Shown here one piece after another: positions 37,433 to 43,722 of a stretch of 43,722 bases of DNA. The position numbers and the translations under genes were made by a program. Position 1 is the stretch's first letter, and every line of letters starts with the position of its first letter. Source of the stretch: Candidatus Companilactobacillus pullicola (GTDB lineage: Bacteria > Bacillota > Bacilli > Lactobacillales > Lactobacillaceae); the NCBI GenBank assembly GCA_019116025.1, contig DXCM01000049.1, positions 1-43,722 of the forward strand, in the 5' to 3' direction. The notes beneath the pieces are model-generated. The model worked only from the letters and a program-made list of their open reading frames with translations, was not told the origin of the DNA and did no database searches.

Positions 37433-38002
37433 CTATTGAGCGACAACGACCATTGCTGGACGAAGCACACGATCTTCTAACTTATAACCCTTTTGTAAAA
37501 CTTGAACGACTGTATCCTTCTTATGCTTATCATCAGCAGGAACAGTTTGAACAGCTTGACTATTTGCTGGATCGAATTTCTCACCAGCATTGTCAATAAC
37601 AGTCACATGGTTATCCTCAAGGGCCTTAGCCATATGCTGTTGAACCATCTCAATACCCTTTTTGAGTTGTTTTGATGCATCATCGTCAGCATCAACTGCA
37701 AGAGCACGTTCAAGATTATCAATCACGGGAAGAATCTCAGTTGCTAATTTTTGACCATCATATTTAAGAATTCCTGCAACTTCTTTACTATGACGTTTGT
37801 TCATATTTTGAAGTTCAGCTTGAGTTCTTAAAAGATTGTCTGACAACTCATCATTCTTGGCTTTAAGATCTTTGATTTCTTGATCTTTGGGATCAATCTT
37901 AGCATCCTTTTTAGCTGACTCTTTATCGTCAGTTTTCTTATCAGTCTTTTGAGCTGCCTCTTTAGCAGTCTTCAAATCTTGATCTTTTTCCTTATCTGCC
38001 AT
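37433..38002 (-). CDS. grpE: Nucleotide exchange factor GrpE
   Basis: 189 residues. A highly charged N-terminus (Lys/Asp/Glu, 1-45), the long dimerising coiled coil (46-115) and a C-terminal beta domain with VQVLQKGYKLEDRVLRPAMV, the conserved GrpE ending. It releases ADP from DnaK. Sixteen bases after hrcA and 39 before dnaK; good GGAGG before the ATG. Confidence 0.98.
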   Translation of the reverse strand: MADKEKDQDLKTAKEAAQKTDKKTDDKESAKKDAKIDPKDQEIKDLKAKNDELSDNLLRTQAELQNMNKRHSKEVAGILKYDGQKLATEILPVIDNLERALAVDADDDASKQLKKGIEMVQQHMAKALEDNHVTVIDNAGEKFDPANSQAVQTVPADDKHKKDTVVQVLQKGYKLEDRVLRPAMVVVAQ

Positions 38003-38018
38003 TACTTCCTCCTAAATT

Positions 38019-39065
38019 TCAAGAATCATCATACCTTGAATAATAATCAATTAATCTTTTGGCCAATTCAACTCTGAATTCACCAAGTAAACCTATCAAC
38101 TGTGAATAATGCATTGTTGTTGGTCCTAATAAAGCAATAACACCTTTACCATGATGACCAACATCATAATTAGCAGTGATAATACTGTAATTCTTTAACG
38201 CATCACTCCCAAGCTCACTTCCCAGACGAACTTTAATACTGTCATCAGAAATGCTTGGATCAATTAATTTTCTTAAATCAGTACTCTGATTGATGATTGA
38301 GAACAACGACTGAACTTGCGATAAATCATCGTTATTAGCGTAATTTAACAAATTCAATTGTCCATCAACATAATACTTTTCAGCACCAGCTTTTCTAAAG
38401 AGCTGATCCATCATATCCAACAGACCATCTGTTGAATACATATATTCTGAAAGAATTGCTGGAACATCGGTATGTAACATTTGAATAACCTTAGGTAAAG
38501 GTTGTCCAACTAATTTATCATTCACAATATTCACAATTTTTTCAATTAATGAAGTATCAAAATCATCATCGATTGTATAAATATTATTCTCAACATTATT
38601 ATCACTTGTGACAATGATTGCCATAAGTTGATGTGGATTCAAAGGAACGATTCTAAAGCCCGTTAAAAGGACTGAACTGCTCTCTGGTCCTAATGTGATA
38701 GCTGTATAACTAGTTAAATGAGATAAAATCTTGGCAGATTGTTCGATAATATCATCAATTTGATGATATGTTTTACCAAAGTCATCGTCAATTCTCTGTG
38801 CAATATCTTGCGGTACACTAGTTGGCTGTACCAAATGATCCAGATAATAACGATATCCCATCGCTGAAGGAATCCTACCTGAGGAAAGGTGAGTTTTCTC
38901 GAGGTAACCCACTTCTTCAAGCACTGCCATTTCATTTCTGATTGTCGCAGAACTTACATGAAAAGGTAATTCATTCATCAATGTCTTCGAACCAACCGGC
39001 TGGCCGGTATCTGTAAATATGCGCACGACTTCTCTCAAGATAGCATCTTGACGTTGTGATAGCAT
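38019..39065 (-). CDS. hrcA: Heat-inducible transcription repressor HrcA
   Basis: 348 residues from ATG 39065, preceded by AGGAGG at 8 bases; an upstream ATG at 39095 lies inside the CIRCE loop and is rejected. N-terminal winged helix (LSQRQDAILREVVRIFTDTG, then VSSATIRNEMAVLEEVGYLE and SSGRIPS), then GAF-like and dimer domains. It represses this operon by binding CIRCE; its activity depends on GroE in other Firmicutes. First gene of hrcA-grpE-dnaK-dnaJ, so autoregulated. Confidence 0.97.
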   Translation of the reverse strand: MLSQRQDAILREVVRIFTDTGQPVGSKTLMNELPFHVSSATIRNEMAVLEEVGYLEKTHLSSGRIPSAMGYRYYLDHLVQPTSVPQDIAQRIDDDFGKTYHQIDDIIEQSAKILSHLTSYTAITLGPESSSVLLTGFRIVPLNPHQLMAIIVTSDNNVENNIYTIDDDFDTSLIEKIVNIVNDKLVGQPLPKVIQMLHTDVPAILSEYMYSTDGLLDMMDQLFRKAGAEKYYVDGQLNLLNYANNDDLSQVQSLFSIINQSTDLRKLIDPSISDDSIKVRLGSELGSDALKNYSIITANYDVGHHGKGVIALLGPTTMHYSQLIGLLGEFRVELAKRLIDYYSRYDDS

Positions 39066-39081
39066 TATACCGTCCTCCTTT

Positions 39082-39108
39082 TTAGCACTATTCATACCTG
39101 AGTGCTAA
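39082..39108. promoter_or_regulatory. CIRCE operator
   Basis: TTAGCACTC-N9-TAGTGCTAA on the minus strand, one mismatch from the perfect TTAGCACTC-N9-GAGTGCTAA. Lies between the predicted transcription start (about 39110) and the hrcA ribosome site. Confidence 0.95.
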
Positions 39109-39116
39109 CAATGTAA

Positions 39117-39145
39117 AATATAACAATCTATCCCTTTAGTGTCAA
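39117..39145 (-). promoter_or_regulatory. Sigma-A promoter of the hrcA operon
   Basis: TTGACA (39145-39140), 17-base spacer, TATATT (39122-39117) on the minus strand, directly upstream of CIRCE. Confidence 0.9.
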
Positions 39146-39180
39146 GTATGCATACTTAATTTTTAAAATTATTTGCTGAA

Positions 39181-39250
39181 AAAATAAGCAGCACCTACTT
39201 TGGAGTCCAAATCCCTAAGGAATTAAATTCTTCATGTAGATGTTGCTTAT
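39181..39250 (-). terminator. Terminator after ribF
   Basis: Minus strand GATAAGCAACATCTAC pairs with GTAGGTGCTGCTTATTTTTT; loop of about 35 bases with inner weak pairing. Confidence 0.75.
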
Positions 39251-39255
39251 CATTC

Positions 39256-40197
39256 TCATTTCTTTTGTAAAGCTGCAATGGAATTAATCTTATCAAGCTT
39301 CAATTGTTCAACCAAGCCTTTTGCCCCGTCGAACTTAACTTCTCCACGTAAATACTTGACCCACTCTAAAGCTACATGTTCACCATAAATATCGGCATCA
39401 AAATCGAAAATATTGGTTTCAATTGTGACACCTGTATTTTCTTTAAATGTGACGTTGTAGCCAACCGAAGTCATGGAATCATACCAAGTATCGCCAACTT
39501 GAATTCTCGTCGCATAAACTCCAATTGAAGGAATTACCTGATCTCCTTTGGTTGCCAAATTGGCAGTGGGGTAGCCCAAGGTTCGACCGCGCTGAAGTCC
39601 ATGAACGATTGTTCCCTGATTTTGATAAGTGTAGCCCAAAAATTTATTAGCCTCTTCTACTTTGTCAGTAGCAATAAATTTCTTTATAGCACTGGAGCCA
39701 ATTTTTCGATCATCAATAACTTGTTCCGGAACCGTTATAATCTCAAACCTATCCCGTGAATACTGCGACAAAGTTTGCATGTTAGCAATATCTTTTTTAC
39801 CGTAAGTATAATCAAAACCAGCCACTACGAACTTAGCTCTCAAATTGATCATATATTGATCAACAAACTCTTGCGGCTTCAATTGCGCAAACTCTTGTCC
39901 AAACTCTACAAAGTAAAGTCGATCTACTCCGAGTTTTTCCACCAATTCAGCCTTTCGATCCATAGTTGAAATATATTTATAATTTTTTTCATGTTGATAT
40001 ACCGTTCTAGGAGAACGATCAAAGGTCAGCAAAACTGATTGTAGACCATGTCTTCTAGCAAGCTCCACCCCTGTTTTGATAACTTTTTGATGACCAAGAT
40101 GTACTCCGTCAAAAAAGCCCATGATCAAAACTGTATCCTCAGTAGGAAGCTGCTGCACTAGAAGTGGATGTTTAACTTTAGTAATCTGCATTTTCAA
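39256..40197 (-). CDS. ribF: Bifunctional riboflavin kinase / FAD synthetase
   Basis: 313 residues. N-terminal FAD synthetase of the nucleotidyltransferase fold with GFFDGVHLGHQ (about 27-37) and SSAIKKFI (ISSTxIR-type motif, about 165). C-terminal riboflavin kinase (185-305) with RGRTLGYPTANL, the ATP/flavin binding loop. It makes FMN and then FAD. Six bases after truB, usual lactobacillar order. No FMN riboswitch is seen upstream. Confidence 0.96.
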   Translation of the reverse strand: MKMQITKVKHPLLVQQLPTEDTVLIMGFFDGVHLGHQKVIKTGVELARRHGLQSVLLTFDRSPRTVYQHEKNYKYISTMDRKAELVEKLGVDRLYFVEFGQEFAQLKPQEFVDQYMINLRAKFVVAGFDYTYGKKDIANMQTLSQYSRDRFEIITVPEQVIDDRKIGSSAIKKFIATDKVEEANKFLGYTYQNQGTIVHGLQRGRTLGYPTANLATKGDQVIPSIGVYATRIQVGDTWYDSMTSVGYNVTFKENTGVTIETNIFDFDADIYGEHVALEWVKYLRGEVKFDGAKGLVEQLKLDKINSIAALQKK

Positions 40198-40203
40198 TCT
40201 CTT

Positions 40204-41115
40204 CTACTTATTATTTAGTAACATTAAATCTGGAATCCACATATCCCTTACTTTATCATACTTGTAAAGTGCCTTAGTCACGCCAGCTCTTTGCACACGT
40301 AATTGATCTTCCTTATCAGAATCAATTTCCGGTTCCAAAAAACCACCATGTGAAACCCGTACTTCCCATTCCTCATCAGTTAATTCGTGTTTTGGAACAT
40401 TACTTAAGACTTCATCAATTGATTTCAAAAAGCTTGTATCATTCTTATCAAGCATCTCTTCAATTTGTCCCAGAGTAAAAGTTTCATCAATTGAAAAGCC
40501 AGCACTCTTCACACGTGTCAATTGTGACATGAATGCAGGATAACCTAAGATTTTACCAAACTCCACTGCTAAAGTTCTAACATAAGTTCCTTTAGAACAC
40601 TTAACGTGGAATTTGAGTGTCTGGTAACCTGTCTTCTCGTCAAAAACAGGATCACCCATGATATAAAAATCATAGATGTGAATTTGGCGTTTAGGACGTT
40701 CAACTTCAATGCCCGCACGAGCGTATTCGTACAGCTTTTTACCATTGACCTTGACCGCTGAAAACATTGGAGGAATTTGAGTCAAATCACCTGTCATTTG
40801 TTGAAAAACTTGATTCAAATCTTCAACAGCAATCGGCTGACTCAATTTCTTTTCTTCAACAGTATCCCCTTCACGGTCCTCAGTTGTAGTTGATCTACCT
40901 AATGTGATCTCACCCTCATACTCTTTAGGAGAGCCTGTAAGAGTGTTTACTAGCTTAGTAGCCTGTCCCACACAGATAGGTAAAACTCCGTCTACTAGTG
41001 GATCTAATGTCCCTGTGTGACCAATTTTTTTAGTATGCAATACTTTTCTTAATTTATAAACATAATCTGAACTAGTTTGTCCAATTTCTTTATTTAATGG
41101 AATTACTCCGTCCAT
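40204..41115 (-). CDS. truB: tRNA pseudouridine(55) synthase
   Basis: 303 residues. Catalytic Asp38 in HTGTLDPLVDGVLPI; KVNGKKLYEYARAG and CSKGTYVRTLAVEFGK are further TruB motifs; a C-terminal PUA-like part follows. It converts U55 of the T-loop in tRNAs. GGAG lies 7 bases before the ATG. Normally close to rbfA; here about 750 bases of repeats and a terminator lie between, so truB-ribF needs its own promoter, which I could not place with confidence. Confidence 0.97.
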   Translation of the reverse strand: MDGVIPLNKEIGQTSSDYVYKLRKVLHTKKIGHTGTLDPLVDGVLPICVGQATKLVNTLTGSPKEYEGEITLGRSTTTEDREGDTVEEKKLSQPIAVEDLNQVFQQMTGDLTQIPPMFSAVKVNGKKLYEYARAGIEVERPKRQIHIYDFYIMGDPVFDEKTGYQTLKFHVKCSKGTYVRTLAVEFGKILGYPAFMSQLTRVKSAGFSIDETFTLGQIEEMLDKNDTSFLKSIDEVLSNVPKHELTDEEWEVRVSHGGFLEPEIDSDKEDQLRVQRAGVTKALYKYDKVRDMWIPDLMLLNNK

Positions 41116-41240
41116 AATAATCTCCGTATCTAAAATGTCATTAACAATGATTTTACTAGTATTTTTATAGAATGAAAAGAAGTTGTAAAAAAGTGTGGGA
41201 GTTAAACTAAGGTAAATACTAACAAATTAAGTGTTATGTT

Positions 41241-41415
41241 GCCGTCGGTAGTAGAAAATCTGTGGGCCACTGGAACGTGGTGGACACGACTTAGAGCTAA
41301 TAATTCCGCACTTTGTGCGTAATCATGGATCTCTAAGCTCGGTCTTCTACTAACCTTGCTTCGCAAGCTAAGTAGAATCTCACCACTGAGGGCCCACAGA
41401 TTTTTTACTACCGAC
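41241..41415 (+). repeat. Structured intergenic repeat, copy R3 (type B)
   Basis: Same architecture as R1/R2 with different arms. Outer stem 41244-41268 (GTCGGTAGTA...GTGGGCC) pairs with 41391-41415 (GGCCCACAGA...CTACCGAC) over about 25 bases with one mismatch, and no TCC/TCC loop. The shared core is present: CTGGAACGTGGTGGACACGA, CTAATAATT, a hairpin GCACTTTGTGC, CATGGAT, CTCGGTC, and ATCTCACCACTGA. The third hairpin is TTCTACT..../..AGTAGAA with loop TTC. Lies between rbfA and truB. Confidence 0.85.
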
Positions 41416-41509
41416 TAGACACTCGTTTCTAATATTATCGAAAAAAATACAGCAGTTAGATATCATCTAATCTTACATGGTTAAAATATAAACTTTTAAA
41501 TTCTAAACC

Positions 41510-41578
41510 AAAAACAGACCCATTAAGTATTTCAAGACACGCAAATATGCTTGAATCTCTTAATAGAGTCTGTTTTTT
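41510..41578. repeat. Long hairpin, second copy of a small hairpin repeat
   Basis: AAAAACAGAC..ATTAAG.ATT.CAAG pairs with CTTGAAT..CTTAAT..GTCTGTTTTTT around an inner CAC/GCA... loop. Its reverse complement resembles the hairpin at 23767-23832 in both arms. It sits between R3 and R4, away from any gene end. Confidence 0.6.
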
Positions 41579-41617
41579 AGTATCTGGATTTTACAATGAT
41601 TAATAAACAAGGCCGGA

Positions 41618-41790
41618 TTTAGTCCGGAACAACAAGAAAATTGACTCAGCCATGAGATTCCCTTAGCAATTTATTACTTAGGGAAAGGCCGAGCTTGGAA
41701 ATCCATGATTTTGCGCGAAGTGCAAAATTATTAGTTTCAAGTCGTACCCATGGCGTTCCAGTCAAATTTTCTTGTTGTGGAGGACGGCAC
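41618..41790 (-). repeat. Structured intergenic repeat, copy R4 (type C, inverted)
   Basis: Read on the minus strand it begins GTGCCGTCCTCC and ends CCGGACTAAA exactly as R1 and R2. Its outer arm is unrelated in sequence: 41778-41760 pairs with 41646-41629 (ACAACAAGAAAATT...GACT / AGTC...AATTTTCTTGTTGT, one bulged base), again with TCC/TCC and GTCC/GGAC outside. Core: CTGGAACGCCATGGGTACGA, CTAATAATTTTGCAC-TTCG hairpin, CATGGAT, CTCGGCC. Third hairpin TTCCCTAAG/CTAAGGGAA. Upstream ATGTGCTT..GGTGCCGTCC is also shared with R1. Confidence 0.85.
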
Positions 41791-41811
41791 CTTAAGCACA
41801 TCCCCCCAAAC

Positions 41812-41856
41812 CAAAAAAGATAGGAAATCCACTTTCGGATTTACCTATCTTTTTTA
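41812..41856. terminator. Terminator after rbfA
   Basis: AAAAAAGATAGG.AAATCC / GGATTT.CCTATCTTTTTT with a short loop; ends the infB-rbfA transcript on the minus strand and could act both ways. Confidence 0.88.
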
Positions 41857-41868
41857 TATCAAATTGTA

Positions 41869-42228
41869 TTAACGGTTTGCTTCATCCTGATGTAACTTAG
41901 CAATTAACTTATCGATCTTTTCACCGTAGCGAACAGATTGATCTTGCTTAAATTCCAATTCAGGTACTTTATATAACGTTAATTTCTGACCCAATTCTTT
42001 TCTAATTAGTCCAGTAGCCTTATCTAAGCCAGCTTGTGTCTTTTCAACATCACTAGCCTTTTCTGATAAGATGCTAAAATAAATGGTTGCTTGTTGCAAA
42101 TCACCAGTCATCTCAACACCAGTTACTGTAACTCCTTGAACTCTAGGATCACGAACACGTTTTAAAAGAATATCGTTAACTTCTTTTTGAATCTCTTGTT
42201 CAACTCGACCAATTCGATGTTTTACCAT
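41869..42228 (-). CDS. rbfA: 30S ribosome-binding factor A
   Basis: 119 residues, usual length. KH-like fold: RIGRVEQEIQKEVNDIL at the start, RDPRVQGVTVTGVEMTGDLQ in the middle and the helix-kink-helix region with IRKELGQKLTLYKVPELEF. It helps 16S rRNA 5' end maturation and 30S assembly, especially in cold. It follows infB by 11 bases with a GGAG ribosome site; a terminator comes directly after. Confidence 0.97.
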   Translation of the reverse strand: MVKHRIGRVEQEIQKEVNDILLKRVRDPRVQGVTVTGVEMTGDLQQATIYFSILSEKASDVEKTQAGLDKATGLIRKELGQKLTLYKVPELEFKQDQSVRYGEKIDKLIAKLHQDEANR

Positions 42229-42239
42229 ATTCTCATCTC

Positions 42240-43722
<1,483 letters not shown>

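Noticed and set aside
39085..39095. Longer hrcA start at ATG 39095
   Set aside because: This ATG lies inside the CIRCE loop; the AGGAGG site places the start at ATG 39065.
39181..41115. FMN riboswitch near ribF
   Set aside because: No RFN-like conserved blocks upstream of truB or ribF; ribF follows truB by six bases.

Overview
The window is low-GC Firmicute DNA from a Lactobacillaceae species, probably from the Companilactobacillus/Lactobacillus sensu lato group; species cannot be fixed by eye. Reasons: strong AGGAGG-type ribosome sites, sigma-A promoters, a CIRCE/HrcA heat-shock operon, catabolite (cre) sites, SLAP surface domains, and the lactobacillar order infB-rbfA-truB-ribF-hrcA-grpE-dnaK-dnaJ-lepA on the minus strand. 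Many start codons were moved from the longest reading frame to the codon that sits correctly after a Shine-Dalgarno sequence.

Left part (1-8.2 kb): the start of an ABC exporter-like gene runs off the left edge. It is followed by a secreted protein of unknown role, a TraX-family membrane protein, a six-helix potassium channel, and a membrane-anchored protein with two Ltp (superinfection-exclusion type) repeats. Then comes a minus-strand beta-glucoside operon: PTS EIIBCA, 6-phospho-beta-glucosidase and a methyltransferase. Its strong promoter is overlapped by a cre site, and its leader contains an attenuator-like terminator.

Middle part (8.2-20.3 kb): a four-gene operon encodes an AfuA/FbpA-type binding lipoprotein, an ATPase, a fused double permease and a glycerophosphodiesterase-like enzyme. 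It faces away from an unusual 695-residue regulator that joins a LacI DNA-binding region to a cytoplasmic extracellular-solute-binding-protein fold. Next are a DUF6056-type membrane protein, a SLAP-repeat secreted protein, an AlkC-like DNA alkylation repair protein and a WYL regulator that seems to lack a normal start codon.

Right part (20.3-43.7 kb): tRNA-Ser(CGA), apt-recJ, sortase A, galE, an esterase/MFS pair, an AraC regulator, a flavin disulfide oxidoreductase, lepA, a second AraC regulator divergent from a stand-alone GAPDH gene, the dnaJ-dnaK-grpE-hrcA block, ribF-truB, rbfA and the start-truncated infB.

The most novel signal is a dispersed family of about 175-180 bp intergenic elements: complete copies at 13063, 23425, 41241 and, inverted, at 41618-41790, with relics at 3601 and 13459. 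All full copies fold into the same branched structure. The core sequence is conserved, but the outer stem and the third hairpin differ almost completely in sequence between subtypes while remaining self-complementary. That is the covariation signature of a conserved RNA (or single-stranded DNA) structure. A second, smaller hairpin repeat (23767 and 41510) lies near two of these sites.
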